Shown piece by piece: positions 1 through 9,849 of a DNA stretch of 64,000 nucleotides. A program made the position numbers and the translations under genes. The stretch is from positions 4,751,026 to 4,815,025 of the forward strand of contig NZ_CP113797.1 in assembly GCF_026802175.1 (NCBI RefSeq), given 5' to 3'. Within the stretch, counting starts at the first letter, position 1. Each line of letters starts with the position of its first letter. A model generated the notes under the pieces. The model saw only the letters and a program-made list of their open reading frames with translations. It had not been told where the DNA came from and ran no database searches. The stretch is from Thermocoleostomius sinensis A174. Its GTDB lineage: Bacteria > Cyanobacteriota > Cyanobacteriia > Elainellales > Elainellaceae.

Positions 1-1509
1 GCTTAAGCTAAAGTCTAGATCACGCTCCTCTAGGGATTCGCGAATTAACAATCGCGTCTCAGGCAGGTGTAAATAGAGCCGCAGCAGTTGCGCTTCTGAT
101 TCCTCTAACAGCGATCGATCGCCAGGTCGCTGCCATTTTTGCGATCGGCCATGCCATCGCTGTCCGCGTACCTGAGTGCGCAAGTCAGATTCAAGCTGCA
201 CAGTTAACCGAGCATTGCCCTGACTTAGCAATTCGGCACAGGTGTGAATATAGTGGGTACGCAGAGTGGCGTTCGGTAATTGTCCTAATAGTTGCACAAT
301 CTCCTGCGTTGCCTGTTGAAACTGATCGGCTTGGCTGAGGTCTGCCTTAAACAAGGTCTGTTGAATTTGCCAATCTAGCCATAGGGGTGCTTGCTCAATC
401 AGAGCTTGATATTCGTCGGGCGTGTGGATTTTGAGGAACTCGTCGGGGTCTTTACCATCCGGAATATTCAGTACGCGTAGTTGCACTTCACCTTTATAAG
501 CAAGATCGGCTACTTCACCAATCGCCCGTTCCGCCGCTTTTGTACCGGCTGCATCAGCATCAAAGTTCAGCACCACCTGTTTCGATTCGGTGTAGCGCAA
601 CAGTTGCCGAACCTGCGCCAAACTGAGAGCGGTTCCCAACGAGGCCACTGCATTAGTAATTCCAGCTGTATGCAGTGCAATGACATCGAAATATCCCTCT
701 ACCACGATTGCCTGATCTTGCTTAGCGATCGTCGTTCGGGCCTTATCAAGGGCAAACAGGGTTTTGCCCTTATCAAACAATTCAGTTTCGGGCGAGTTGA
801 GATACTTGGGCTGTTCATCTCCTAGGGCACGACCACCAAACCCAATTACCCGCCCCTGCAAATCGTGAATTGGAATCATCAAGCGATGGCGAAACCGATC
901 GTAGTAGCCCCGTTCCCCCTGACGCGGAATAATCAGCCCGGCTTGCTCTACTAATTCGACGGGGTAGCGCTTTTGTTCTACCAAATAGCCATACAGCGTT
1001 TGCCAGCCACTCGGAGCATAGCCTAGTTGGAACTGTTGGATGGTTGCGTCAGTCAAATGGCGATCGTTGCGCAAATACAGTAGGGCTTGTTCCCCTTGCG
1101 ATTGGTGCAGCGCATGTTCATAGAAGCGAGCCGTCAGTGCCAGCACTTCGTAAAGCTGTTCGCGTAGCGAAATTTGCCGCTGCAATTCTTGTCGCTGTTG
1201 CGGTTCCAGGGTCTTGACTGGCACTTGATAGCGTTTAGCCAGATCGAGGACAACATCGGCAAACGATCGTTTGTTCAGTTCCATTAAGAATTTAATACCA
1301 TTCCCCCCTGCCCCACAGCTAAAGCAGTAGTAAAACTGTTTGCTGGGGCTGACGCTAAAGCTAGGGGATTTGTCATCATGAAATGGACACAGCCCTACAA
1401 AGTCTTTGCCCTGTTTACGCAACACGATGTGTTCTGAAATTAAATCCACAATATCGACGCGCTGTTTGACGAGATCGATCGTGTCTGGATGAAGGCGAGG
1501 AATGTCCAT
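1..1509 (-). CDS. dnaG: DNA primase, C-terminus cut by window edge
   Basis: DnaG makes the RNA primers used at the replication fork together with the DnaB helicase. Reading leftward from an ATG at 1509, 503 codons are open to the window edge, so about 130 C-terminal residues (the helicase-binding region) are outside. The N-terminus carries a CHC2 zinc ribbon: Cys41 and His44 in CPFH, Cys62 and Cys65 in CFSC. The catalytic core and TOPRIM region follow, seen as VVEGYFDVIAL and the acidic metal site VVLNFDADAAG. The start fits the family beginning MDIPRLHPDTI. It is the only replication gene here and is divergent from the next gene. Identification is secure. Confidence 0.97.
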   Translation of the reverse strand, partial: MDIPRLHPDTIDLVKQRVDIVDLISEHIVLRKQGKDFVGLCPFHDDKSPSFSVSPSKQFYYCFSCGAGGNGIKFLMELNKRSFADVVLDLAKRYQVPVKTLEPQQRQELQRQISLREQLYEVLALTARFYEHALHQSQGEQALLYLRNDRHLTDATIQQFQLGYAPSGWQTLYGYLVEQKRYPVELVEQAGLIIPRQGERGYYDRFRHRLMIPIHDLQGRVIGFGGRALGDEQPKYLNSPETELFDKGKTLFALDKARTTIAKQDQAIVVEGYFDVIALHTAGITNAVASLGTALSLAQVRQLLRYTESKQVVLNFDADAAGTKAAERAIGEVADLAYKGEVQLRVLNIPDGKDPDEFLKIHTPDEYQALIEQAPLWLDWQIQQTLFKADLSQADQFQQATQEIVQLLGQLPNATLRTHYIHTCAELLSQGNARLTVQLESDLRTQVRGQRWHGRSQKWQRPGDRSLLEESEAQLLRLYLHLPETRLLIRESLEERDLDFSLS

Positions 1510-2014
1510 TGAGCACCAAATCTAACCAGTAGCTTGTTCCTTGAAATGACTCTGTGCAAATATCTGCCAGCCATCAATAAAGGGCAATGAGTTACGCCAA
1601 GTCAGATGAGGCTTTCATTTGCCTTGCTTTGACCCACTGCCCCCCTAGTTATGAAGGTCATCAGTAGCGCGATTTTAGCGTAGATTTTTGAAGATCACCG
1701 CTATATGTAGCGTAATTTATAAAAGTAAGCTACTCTAAGGCGTCAAGTTAGTTATGAACTTGAACATCTGTTACTTGAAGAAGCTAATAGTTCAAATGTA
1801 TCACTACCACAAGAAATTGTAAACTTTTGTCGTTAGACGGACAGCCCGATCGACAGGCGGTAAGTAGAGCTATTGCCTTTTGTTTTCTGACCGTATTTCT
1901 AACCGTAATCGGGCTTATCTCGAAACAACAGGGTGGAGTAAGCCTTTAAACCCATCGAGGAGTGGGCAAAAAGACGATCGAAACATACATACGAGAAATG
2001 ACGGAGATCGGGGA
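1510..2014. other. Spacer between divergent dnaG and hydrolase-like gene
   Basis: About 500 bp with no gene that can be defended. It must hold the promoters of both flanking genes. One 36-codon open stretch on the plus strand near 1726-1833 has protein-like composition but no start codon or ribosome site, and may be a decayed gene end. No RNA signature was recognised. Confidence 0.4.
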
Positions 2015-3379
2015 ATGGGACGAATTTTTGTGTCAGCCGGGTACAGCAGCAATCGGGATGATGATTTAAGCTTTGATACTCATACTGGATTGGAAGCGCA
2101 AGAAGTGCTTTCGGTGCGGGATGTCGTGCTGCAACAGTTGCGATCGCACCAGTATGAAGGGGTGGCGGTTCCGCCAGAGTTTACCCTGCCACAGATGATT
2201 GATTGGGTTAACCGTCGGGCCCATCCGGGGGATATCTTATTGGAGTTACGAGCCAATGCTAACGATGTTACTCAATCAGGTACAACGGCCTTTTATATTG
2301 CCTGTAACTATGAGCGCAAGACCCAAGCTGAACAATTGCTGCAAGCTTATTTGCGACGAGTTCCACAATTACTGAACCGAGGAGCAAAGTCCGATCTGCA
2401 ATCGCCCCTCGGACAGCTTGCGGTTTGTCGTCATATCAACGTGCCATCCCTACAACTCACGATCGGGTCTCTTTTAGATGCAAACGATCGTCGTCTTCTG
2501 CAAACTCAGCGACAAAATGTAGCACTGGGCATTGCCGAAGGGCTAGCGATTTGGAGTCGCGCAGTTTCTGCATCCCTTTCAAGCACGACTCCTTCAGGCA
2601 CAACCGAACCGCCTCAGACTACCCAAGTCACAATCTTGGTGAATGGCGCCACACATGACGAGCGAGGAGTATTAGTGAATGGAAATGTATACGTACCCAT
2701 TGATTTAGTGGATCAACTAGATATTGATCTGCCGCTGGACGCAACCATTCGCCGCATTAATCATTATGGGGTTGTGCTGGTGCGGGCGATCGACTTACGG
2801 GAATTGAATTTATCCGTGTCTGTTTACGAGCAGGATCATACTCCAATCGTTGCGCTGCGATCGTCCTTACCAATTGCGATTAACCAGATGGAGCAAATCA
2901 TGGGTCAGGGCCACACTTCTGAAATCCAACTAATGATGTTTTTGAAAAGCCAAGGAACCGACGGATTTAGTCGCTTTCCCGAACTGCCTAAGCTTTACCG
3001 CGAAGAAGCCGCGATCGAAGGGGTAAATTACGACATTGCCTTTGCGCAAATGTGCATTGAAACCAACTTCTTGGGGTTTGGGGGGACTGTAAAACCCGAG
3101 CACAATAACTTTGCCAGATTGGGCGACAACCACAATGGCGGTGAAGCCATTTTTGCCAGTTCTCGTATCGGCGTTCGGGCCCACATTCAACACCTCAAGG
3201 CCTACGCCAGTAGCGCCCCCCTCGTGCAGGCGATCGTCGATCCGCGTTTTGGCTGTGTCCGTCGAGGCATTGCCCCCCATCTCAGCCAACTAAGTGGGCG
3301 CTGGTCTGCGGATCTGAACTATCACCACAAAATCCTAGCGATGCTCAGACGGCTGTACGAGTCGGCAGGTTTTCTTTAA
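2015..3379 (+). CDS. Degenerate amidase_3 + glucosaminidase cell-wall protein
   Basis: A 454-residue protein in three parts. Residues 1-180 align with cyanobacterial amidase_3 (N-acetylmuramoyl-L-alanine amidase) domains, for example in the segments LEAQEVL, FYIACN and GIAEGLAIWS. Residues 204-290 resemble a copper-amine-oxidase-N-like module (VNGNVYVP). Residues 295-454 form a glucosaminidase domain with the expected catalytic Glu349 in QMCIETNFLGFGG. The amidase zinc ligands are altered: the usual SAGH reads SAGY10, the usual IHA reads LRA with Arg79, and the catalytic Glu of the EVGFL motif is Thr149. The amidase half therefore looks inactive while the glucosaminidase half looks intact. 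ATG 2015 is preferred to upstream starts because GGAG lies 8 nt before it. No signal peptide is evident. Confidence 0.8.
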   Translation: MGRIFVSAGYSSNRDDDLSFDTHTGLEAQEVLSVRDVVLQQLRSHQYEGVAVPPEFTLPQMIDWVNRRAHPGDILLELRANANDVTQSGTTAFYIACNYERKTQAEQLLQAYLRRVPQLLNRGAKSDLQSPLGQLAVCRHINVPSLQLTIGSLLDANDRRLLQTQRQNVALGIAEGLAIWSRAVSASLSSTTPSGTTEPPQTTQVTILVNGATHDERGVLVNGNVYVPIDLVDQLDIDLPLDATIRRINHYGVVLVRAIDLRELNLSVSVYEQDHTPIVALRSSLPIAINQMEQIMGQGHTSEIQLMMFLKSQGTDGFSRFPELPKLYREEAAIEGVNYDIAFAQMCIETNFLGFGGTVKPEHNNFARLGDNHNGGEAIFASSRIGVRAHIQHLKAYASSAPLVQAIVDPRFGCVRRGIAPHLSQLSGRWSADLNYHHKILAMLRRLYESAGFL

Positions 3380-3387
3380 TGAGAAGC

Positions 3388-3424
3388 AAAGGGGCATATC
3401 CTACTTGAACTCAGTTGCCCCTTT
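3388..3424. terminator. Bidirectional hairpin between convergent genes
   Basis: A perfect 9-bp stem AAAGGGGCA/TGCCCCTTT (3388-3396 with 3416-3424) and a 19-nt loop lie just after the stop of the hydrolase-like gene and before the end of ybaB. It has A-rich and T-rich edges on the two sides, so it can serve transcripts from both directions. Confidence 0.6.
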
Positions 3425-3468
3425 ATAGTCTGGTCTATCTTTGTAATCTTTCAGCCGTTGGTCTTTTC

Positions 3469-3819
3469 TTAAAACCCTGGTAAGTTCAAGCCACCAGTTA
3501 GCTCTTCCATCTTTTCGCGCATGGTTGCAGTCGATTTGATGTAAGCATCCTTCATTGCAGCCGTGACTAAATCTGAAAGCATTTCTGCACCCTCGTTCAT
3601 CGCATCAGGAGAAATTTCCACCCGACGCGGCTCTTGATTACCGCTTAACACCACCTTGACTGAACCGCCACCCGACTCGCCTTCAATTTCCATCATCTCC
3701 AGCTCTTCCTGGAGGCGCTTGGCTCCTTCTTGAACCTGCTGTGCTTTCTTGAGGGCTTCGGTTAGCTCTTTCATTTTGCCCAAACCAAATCCGAAGCCTT
3801 GTCCTTGTCCTTTTGACAT
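3469..3819 (-). CDS. ebfC: YbaB/EbfC nucleoid-associated protein
   Basis: A 116-residue small DNA-binding protein of the YbaB/EbfC family. These form dimers that bind and bridge DNA and often sit near DNA repair genes. The sequence has the expected shape: a Gly-rich start ([15 protein letters not shown]), a long helical segment ([21 protein letters not shown] in outline), the [14 protein letters not shown] strand region and the [18 protein letters not shown] helix. Length is typical. The Gly-rich N-terminus is somewhat extended compared with many homologues. It is convergent with the upstream gene and separated from murB by about 150 bp, so co-transcription with murCB is possible but not shown. 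Confidence 0.93.
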   Translation of the reverse strand: MSKGQGQGFGFGLGKMKELTEALKKAQQVQEGAKRLQEELEMMEIEGESGGGSVKVVLSGNQEPRRVEISPDAMNEGAEMLSDLVTAAMKDAYIKSTATMREKMEELTGGLNLPGF

Positions 3820-3967
3820 AACTCTTCTTTGCCCTATTGGCTAAACAACGAACTAAACACAATGAACTAAATCTAGACTTGTCAGCACAACCTGATTTCA
3901 GATTTGCAACAAGCGAATGGGAAGTTGAGCTTCCTCAAGTTATACCTTATCTCCAATAGAAACGACT

Positions 3968-5008
3968 TCATGCCGCTTGAAACTCACCCAACATTTTCAC
4001 TTCTGGATGCAGCCAGAGCGACCACTGTTGTTCCACTTGCTCTTGGACATGGTGAATTAGTTGAAAAATATCGCTGGCGGAGGCACCACCACAATTGAGG
4101 ATGAAATTGGCGTGGCGTTGTGCCACCTGTGCGCCGCCAATTTGATAGCCTTTAAGTCCCGTTTGTTCAATTAACCAGCCCGCCGTATAGGGAGGAGGAT
4201 TACGAAACACACTGCCACAACTTGGCAAATGATAAGGCTGAGTGGTACGCCGACGATTGAGGTGCTCGGTGGTGGTAGCTAAAATAGCGTCTGAATTACC
4301 AGTGGGTTGAAGCTGTAAGGTTGCCTGTGTCACCAATCGCACGGGCTGGGAAGACGCTGCCTGGGTTTGCAAAACAGAACTGCGATAGCTGTATTGCAGG
4401 GTTTTGGGCGTGAGTACTTGGGCGTCGCCTGCCAGCGTCAAGACATGAGCGTTAACTAAGATATCCGCGATGCAGCTTGTATGGGCTCCCGCGTTCATAA
4501 CCACTGCCCCGCCGATCGTTCCTGGAATACCAACTGCCCACTCTAATCCACTCCAACCACGTTCTGCGGCTTGCCAGGACAACCGGGGTAAGGGTTCTCC
4601 GGCTCCAACCGTTACCTGTCCGGTATCAGCATCGAAGTGCATGTGACGCAGATGTCGAGTGCAAATCACCAGCCCTGGCAAGCCCCGATCGCTAATGAGT
4701 AGATTGCTGCCTGCTCCTAGGAGGGTAATGGGTAGCTGTCGCGCTTCGGCCCACGCGAGGCTGGCGTGCAAGTCTTCAAGGGTTTGGGGCGAAACGTAGA
4801 GTTCGGCAGGCCCTCCCACTCGAAAGGATGTCATGGCAGCAAGGGAAACGTGGGGACGAATCAAGCAGCGACTACCTGGTAAGCGAATGGGCTGTGGTGC
4901 ACTTCCCAGCGGGGGGAATCGGAGAGGATCGGAGTGAGTCACGGAAGATTGAGAACTACCACGAATAGGAGAAGGTTGGATACCGGGGGGGTCTTGAGAG
5001 AGCGTCAT
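3968..5008 (-). CDS. murB: UDP-N-acetylenolpyruvoylglucosamine reductase
   Basis: MurB reduces UDP-GlcNAc-enolpyruvate to UDP-MurNAc with NADPH and FAD in cytoplasmic peptidoglycan synthesis. The 346 residues contain the FAD-binding segments RVGGPAELYV, LLGAGSNLLISD and GIPGTIGGAVVMNAGA. The catalytic C-terminal region holds GSVFRNPP, GYQIGGAQVAQRHANFI and the terminal acidic motif LHPEVKML. The first ~45 residues are a Pro/Ser-rich extension before the conserved core (LIRPHVSLAAMTSFR), so a shorter form is possible. It lies downstream of murC on the same strand with a 231-bp gap, the usual cyanobacterial murC-murB order. Confidence 0.96.
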   Translation of the reverse strand: MTLSQDPPGIQPSPIRGSSQSSVTHSDPLRFPPLGSAPQPIRLPGSRCLIRPHVSLAAMTSFRVGGPAELYVSPQTLEDLHASLAWAEARQLPITLLGAGSNLLISDRGLPGLVICTRHLRHMHFDADTGQVTVGAGEPLPRLSWQAAERGWSGLEWAVGIPGTIGGAVVMNAGAHTSCIADILVNAHVLTLAGDAQVLTPKTLQYSYRSSVLQTQAASSQPVRLVTQATLQLQPTGNSDAILATTTEHLNRRRTTQPYHLPSCGSVFRNPPPYTAGWLIEQTGLKGYQIGGAQVAQRHANFILNCGGASASDIFQLIHHVQEQVEQQWSLWLHPEVKMLGEFQAA

Positions 5009-5239
5009 GGCTTTGCAGAATTAGGCAATGCTCGGAAAGATAGAAGTTGATGTGAAGAAAAGTTGATGATAGGAGCAGCAGCCAGGTATCAACAGCGCGA
5101 TCGAACTTGAGGGGTTTCGTCTGAGACGATTGAGATTAAAGCAATTGAGAAGATAAAAAGTAGGTAGATTGATAAACCGCTAGTATGCTAAGACGAGCCA
5201 GTTACATTGATCACCCAATTACCAGATGCACCTAGCCAG

Positions 5240-6691
5240 CTACCGTACCGGACTGACCTGGGCATCGGAGGGAGAATCGACTCGTTGACTTTGTTCTACT
5301 TGTTGATAGTAGGCTGCCAAATCAGGAATGATTCGATTGAGATTGCCTGCTCCTAAACACAAGACCAAGTCACCCGGCAGCAACGTTTCCATGAGGTAAG
5401 CTGAAACGGCTTGTAGGGTGGGTTGATAGACCACATGAGGGTGATGGGCCGCAATGGCCGTCGCCACCTGTACACCTGTGATAGATCCTATAGGTTCACC
5501 TGCGCTATAGATATCGGTTGCAATGACCAAATCTGCATCTCCAAACGCTTGAGCAAACTCTGCAAGGAAGGTTTGAGTCCGACTATAGCGATGAGGTTGA
5601 AATACAGCCACCACTCGGCGCTGCTCAGTTTCTGACACACTAGCGCTCAAACGGGCTGCTCGAAGCGTTGCCTGAATTTCACTGGGATGATGGGCATAGT
5701 CATCGATAAATAAAATATGGTGATATTCACCGCGATGCTCGAAACGGCGACGTGCTCCCTCAAAGGTGATAAGAATAGAGGCGATCGCATCAAACTCTAA
5801 ACCGACAAATCGACCCACGGCGATTGCCGCCAACGCGTTACTCAAATTATGTGGCCCCAACAACGCTAGGGTTAGGGTGCCCAGCCGTTCTCCTCGTTCC
5901 CACACCTCTGCCACGGTACAATCAGCCTGGTAGCTGACAGATGTCACTGTATAATCTGCCTTCAGCGCAGGATTTAAGCTATAGGTAATGGTGGGTTGCA
6001 AAGACCGACGAACATTTTCACAATCAATACATCCGACCACGACTTGGCACTGCTGTGCAAAGGTTTGAAACGTCTCAATCACCTGCTCTAGGGTGGTGTA
6101 ATGGTCAGGATGATCTAGTTCGATGTTGGTGATCACTCCAAGGTGGGGAGAAAACTTGACAAGTGAACCATCCGACTCGTCGGCTTCTGCCACAAAGTAG
6201 GAGCCTTGCCCGACGCGAGCATTGCCCTCCCAGGCTTTCACCTCTCCACCCACTACGATCGTTGGGTCGAGACCTGCCTGAAGCAACAGATAGCCAATCA
6301 TGCTGCTGGTGGTCGTTTTACCGTGGGTTCCGGCCACAGCGATGCCCTGATATTCCTGCATCAGCGCCGCTAACAGATCCGATCGATGAAATATCGGGCA
6401 ACCCAACGTCAGTGCCGCTTGGTATTCTGCATTGGCTGGGTTGATGGCCGTTGAGCAAATTACCTGCGGTAACGCTTCAGCCTCGCAATTTTCTAAATTT
6501 GCGGCATCTTGATGCCAAAAAATGTGAACTCCTTGCTCTTGTAGCCGCTGTGTAATATGACTGAGACTAAGATCTGAACCAGATACAGGTAGCTTGCGTT
6601 TATTTAATACATGCGCGAGAGCCGACATGCCAATTCCACCAATGCCGATGAAATGAAAGGGTCTCCCGCCGAAATCAACAGAATTCAGCAT
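5240..6691 (-). CDS. murC: UDP-N-acetylmuramate--L-alanine ligase
   Basis: MurC adds L-alanine to UDP-MurNAc using ATP, the first peptide step of peptidoglycan synthesis. The 483 residues show the N-terminal nucleotide-like fold (FIGIGGIGMSALA), the Mur ligase P-loop VAGTHGKTTTSSM near residue 120, the central-domain LDHPDHY site and the C-terminal IDDYAHHPSEIQATL and FQPHRYSRT motifs. Length is normal. It is transcribed toward murB and is divergent from nadD across a 258-bp spacer that must contain both promoters. Confidence 0.97.
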   Translation of the reverse strand: MLNSVDFGGRPFHFIGIGGIGMSALAHVLNKRKLPVSGSDLSLSHITQRLQEQGVHIFWHQDAANLENCEAEALPQVICSTAINPANAEYQAALTLGCPIFHRSDLLAALMQEYQGIAVAGTHGKTTTSSMIGYLLLQAGLDPTIVVGGEVKAWEGNARVGQGSYFVAEADESDGSLVKFSPHLGVITNIELDHPDHYTTLEQVIETFQTFAQQCQVVVGCIDCENVRRSLQPTITYSLNPALKADYTVTSVSYQADCTVAEVWERGERLGTLTLALLGPHNLSNALAAIAVGRFVGLEFDAIASILITFEGARRRFEHRGEYHHILFIDDYAHHPSEIQATLRAARLSASVSETEQRRVVAVFQPHRYSRTQTFLAEFAQAFGDADLVIATDIYSAGEPIGSITGVQVATAIAAHHPHVVYQPTLQAVSAYLMETLLPGDLVLCLGAGNLNRIIPDLAAYYQQVEQSQRVDSPSDAQVSPVR

Positions 6692-6949
6692 TATCGCTCC
6701 TTACACACCACACCACACCAATAACACGCGATATCATAGCAAGAATTGCTTTTTTTGAGACGTATATCCGTACCCAAGTTTACCCATTTCGATAAAATTA
6801 CCCCATGATTCTAGTGACGGCTTCTGGTACTGGCCCAACACAACTTTTTGTTCGAGTAAACCCTCAACTAGTATCCAGAATTTGTCGCCGATCTTCTAGG
6901 TTTTTTTGAACAAAAATCGCCGTCCTGGTGTGAGGTCAATCTGTACGAT

Positions 6950-7672
6950 ATGGCGCAGAATGGTAATTTCTGTCTGGCTCGATCGCCACACTCAACCTTA
7001 CCCTTGGCGATATTAGGTGGGACGTTTAACCCCGTCCATGTTGGACATTTGCTAATGGCAGAAACCGCCTTACAGCAGTTTGCCCTAGAGCAAATTCTTT
7101 GGGTTCCGTCTTACTGTCCGGTTTACAAATCGGCTCCAGATTTATTGAGCTTTGAGCATCGGACGGAAATGCTGCGGCGGGCAATTGCGTCCCACCCACA
7201 ATTTATACTTTCCACCATTGAACAAACTCAGCCTCACCCGGTCTACGCTGTTGATACTTTTCTAGCACTCCAGTCCCAGTATCCGGACTGTTCTTGGTCT
7301 TGGATATTAGGACTAGATGCCTTTCGTTCGCTACCGCGCTGGTATCACTATCAAGAATTAGTACCGCGCTGTCGGTGGCTAGTAGCACCACGTTGGCCAC
7401 AAGCTGATCAATTAGAGGAGATTGCCGAACCAAATGTTGGAGAGCGCTCAAGTCAGCCTCACCCTTTCTCTCTATCTGCAACATGCCAGCAAGTAGCCAA
7501 GCAACTGGCGCAAGCATCGATCAATCTCACCTGGCATCTGTTGGATATGCCTCGCCTGGATATTTCCTCAAGCTTAATTCGTCGCTACTGTCGCGATCGT
7601 CGTTCCATTCGCTATCTGGTTCCCGAACCCGTCCGGCTCTACATTCACGAGCACCAGCTTTACCAAAATTAA
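6950..7672 (+). CDS. nadD: Nicotinate-nucleotide adenylyltransferase
   Basis: NadD transfers AMP from ATP to nicotinate mononucleotide in NAD synthesis. The 240-residue protein has the nucleotidyltransferase signature ILGGTFNPVHVGHLLMAE, with the HxGH motif as HVGH, and the C-terminal ISSSLIRR site followed by RSIRYLVPEPVRLYI. About 17 residues precede the conserved core, so the true start could lie slightly downstream. It stands alone between murC (divergent) and gap2 (same strand, 276 bp away). Confidence 0.93.
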   Translation: MAQNGNFCLARSPHSTLPLAILGGTFNPVHVGHLLMAETALQQFALEQILWVPSYCPVYKSAPDLLSFEHRTEMLRRAIASHPQFILSTIEQTQPHPVYAVDTFLALQSQYPDCSWSWILGLDAFRSLPRWYHYQELVPRCRWLVAPRWPQADQLEEIAEPNVGERSSQPHPFSLSATCQQVAKQLAQASINLTWHLLDMPRLDISSSLIRRYCRDRRSIRYLVPEPVRLYIHEHQLYQN

Positions 7673-7717
7673 CGTTACCTCCTCCACACGGGAATAAACC
7701 CGGAAGAAAAAATAAGT

Positions 7718-7739
7718 CAATAGGAAAAAATTCCTATTG
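7718..7739 (+). terminator. Perfect 9-bp hairpin after nadD
   Basis: The stem CAATAGGAA/TTCCTATTG closes an AAAA loop 46 bp after the nadD stop. A smaller CGGG/CCCG hairpin at 7689-7702 precedes it. There is no long T-run afterwards, so termination is likely but not certain. A role in the gap2 leader is the alternative. Confidence 0.4.
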
Positions 7740-7948
7740 CTAACTTGTGGATTTTATCCCCCCGGTTTTACTTACTGCTTAAGTGACTTATTTAGCGCTT
7801 TTTGAGCCTATCCCCCCACTCCCTATTTTTGATCCCTAATTTTTTGTCTATGATCCCGCTCGGAATCTCTTGAGAGGCAAACTCCTTAACGTGTATGATC
7901 TGTTTCACTACTTAATGATTTTTTTATCTACACAGAGGGCAAGACGCA

Positions 7949-8965
7949 GTGATTAGAGTAGCAATCAACGGTTTTGGACGCATCGGGCGTAACTTCTTGC
8001 GGTGCTGGCTGGGACGGGAAAGCAGCCAGTTCGAGGTAGTGGCCATCAACGATACCTCTGACCCCAGAACCAATGCGCACCTGCTTCGGTACGATTCTAT
8101 GCTGGGAAAGCTGGATGCAGATATCAGTGCTGATGACAACACGCTGACAGTCAACGGAAAAACGATTAAGTGTGTGTCCGATCGAAATCCCCTGAACTTG
8201 CCCTGGGGAGCGTGGGATATTGATTTGATTATTGAAGCCACCGGGGTATTCGTCACCAACGAAGGGGCATCTAAGCACATTGAAGCAGGAGCCAAGAAGG
8301 TGCTGATCACTGCTCCTGGCAAAGGCGATAACATTGGCACGTATGTGGTCGGAGTCAACCATGCCGACTATGCCCACGATAAGCATAATGTGGTCAGCAA
8401 CGCTAGCTGTACGACCAACTGTCTTGCTCCGATCGCAAAGGTACTCCATGAAAACTTTGGTATTGTCAAAGGCACAATGACTACCACTCATAGCTATACG
8501 GGCGACCAGCGCTTGCTAGATGCCAGCCACCGTGATTTACGGCGTGCCCGGGCTGCTGCCTTAAATATTGTGCCTACTACCACTGGAGCCGCTAAAGCCG
8601 TTGCGTTGGTGCTGCCTGATCTCAAAGGCAAACTGAACGGGATTGCGCTGCGCGTCCCCACGCCGAACGTATCGATCGTGGACTTAGTGGTTCAGGTAGA
8701 AAAACCCACCATCATGGAGCAAGTAAACGAGGTTCTCAAATCGGCGGCAGAAACATCGCTGAAGGGAATCTTGGAATATAGTGATCTGCCCCTCGTATCC
8801 TGTGACTATCGCGGAACTGATGCGTCTTCAATTGTAGACGCCAGTCTGACAATGGTTATGGGCGGCGACATGGTGAAAGTCGTCGCTTGGTATGACAACG
8901 AATGGGGCTATAGCCAGCGCGTAGTTGACTTGGCTGAAATCGTAGCGAAGAACTGGGCCGCGTAA
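7949..8965 (+). CDS. gap2: Glyceraldehyde-3-phosphate dehydrogenase, Gap2 type
   Basis: A 338-residue GAPDH. Gap2-type enzymes in cyanobacteria use NADP(H) or NAD(H) and serve the Calvin cycle and gluconeogenesis. The nucleotide-binding N-terminus is [15 protein letters not shown], the catalytic Cys lies in [12 protein letters not shown], and the substrate site residues are in [24 protein letters not shown]. The end [14 protein letters not shown] is typical. The start is GTG at 7949 with GAGGG about 10 nt upstream. No ATG fits the conserved N-terminus. A strong terminator hairpin follows. Confidence 0.97.
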   Translation: MIRVAINGFGRIGRNFLRCWLGRESSQFEVVAINDTSDPRTNAHLLRYDSMLGKLDADISADDNTLTVNGKTIKCVSDRNPLNLPWGAWDIDLIIEATGVFVTNEGASKHIEAGAKKVLITAPGKGDNIGTYVVGVNHADYAHDKHNVVSNASCTTNCLAPIAKVLHENFGIVKGTMTTTHSYTGDQRLLDASHRDLRRARAAALNIVPTTTGAAKAVALVLPDLKGKLNGIALRVPTPNVSIVDLVVQVEKPTIMEQVNEVLKSAAETSLKGILEYSDLPLVSCDYRGTDASSIVDASLTMVMGGDMVKVVAWYDNEWGYSQRVVDLAEIVAKNWAA

Positions 8966-8998
8966 CTTTCCGATTGTGGGGTGATTGATTGCGAACTG

Positions 8999-9023
8999 GT
9001 AAGGTGGGCAAGACCCACCTTAC
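8999..9023 (+). terminator. Strong hairpin after gap2
   Basis: A perfect 10-bp stem GTAAGGTGGG/CCCACCTTAC around a CAAGA loop lies 34 bp after the gap2 stop and is followed by a T-rich tail (ATTGTTTT). It also resembles a palindromic element scattered through cyanobacterial spacers, so it may be both a repeat copy and a terminator. Confidence 0.65.
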
Positions 9024-9123
9024 ATTGTTTTAGCCAACTACGTCTCCTGCTTGGGATTGCTCCTGCTACGGTCATGGTTTCAGCACTTGTCAGATGGCGA
9101 TTCTGACGCCGGGAAACCCAGAG

Positions 9124-9849
9124 CTAAGAAATCGATGAGGGTTCTCCTTGAGCTTCAAGGTTTGGCGCTTCAAACTTATAGCCTACACCTCGCACCGTTT
9201 GAATGAGAGCAGGCTGTGACGTATCGATCTCAATCTTCTTGCGGATTTGACCAATATGAACATCCACAACCCGCTGATCGCCTACATATTCATAATCCCA
9301 AACTTTTTGAATGAGTTCGGCGCGCCGCCAGACTCGCCCCGGATGACTGGCCAAAAAATGCAACAAGTCAAACTCTAGAGCAGTCAATGGAATCATTTCG
9401 CTGTTCAGCATCACTTCCCGTCGTACTGGATCAATGACTAACCCATTGAATGCTAAACATTGCTGTTCAGCGGTGGTCACTGGTCGTTGCCGCTTCAAAA
9501 TGGCTCCGACTCGCACCTCTAATTCGCCTAAGCTAAACGGTTTGGTGAGATAGTCATCAGCCCCCTGAGAGAACCCTCGAATTTTATCAGCCTCATCGCT
9601 GCGGCTTGTCAGCATCAGTACGAAAACACCCGTACGGCTCTGCATTTCCTGACAAAGGGTGTATCCAGTGGCGTCGGGCAAATTCACATCCAAAATCACG
9701 AGATCTGGATTGAACTGCTCAAAAATTGCCATAGCGCTTTTACCGTCCTCGGCAGATTCTAACTGATAATTCTGCTTGGAGAGAAAACGGTAAATCAGTG
9801 TTCGGATAGCGGGATCATCGTCAACTACGAGAATTTTGGCTTGTGCCAT
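9124..9849 (-). CDS. OmpR/PhoB-family response regulator
   Basis: A 241-residue two-component regulator with an N-terminal receiver and C-terminal winged-helix DNA-binding domain. The receiver has the acidic pair in VVDDDPA, the phospho-acceptor Asp in LVILDVNLPDATG, and the conserved Lys in DDYLTKPFS. The output domain shows LTALEFDLLHFLASHPGRV and the recognition region VDVHIGQIRKKIE ending in IQTVRGVGYKF. The start is placed at ATG 9849 (MAQAKILVVDD), because residues upstream do not belong to the fold. No sensor kinase is adjacent, so the signal is unknown. It does not clearly match RpaA or RpaB. Confidence 0.92.
   Translation of the reverse strand: MAQAKILVVDDDPAIRTLIYRFLSKQNYQLESAEDGKSAMAIFEQFNPDLVILDVNLPDATGYTLCQEMQSRTGVFVLMLTSRSDEADKIRGFSQGADDYLTKPFSLGELEVRVGAILKRQRPVTTAEQQCLAFNGLVIDPVRREVMLNSEMIPLTALEFDLLHFLASHPGRVWRRAELIQKVWDYEYVGDQRVVDVHIGQIRKKIEIDTSQPALIQTVRGVGYKFEAPNLEAQGEPSSIS

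Noticed and set aside
7928-8491. Long open frames antisense to gap2
   Set aside because: They mirror the codons of a highly conserved gene and have no ribosome site or family match.
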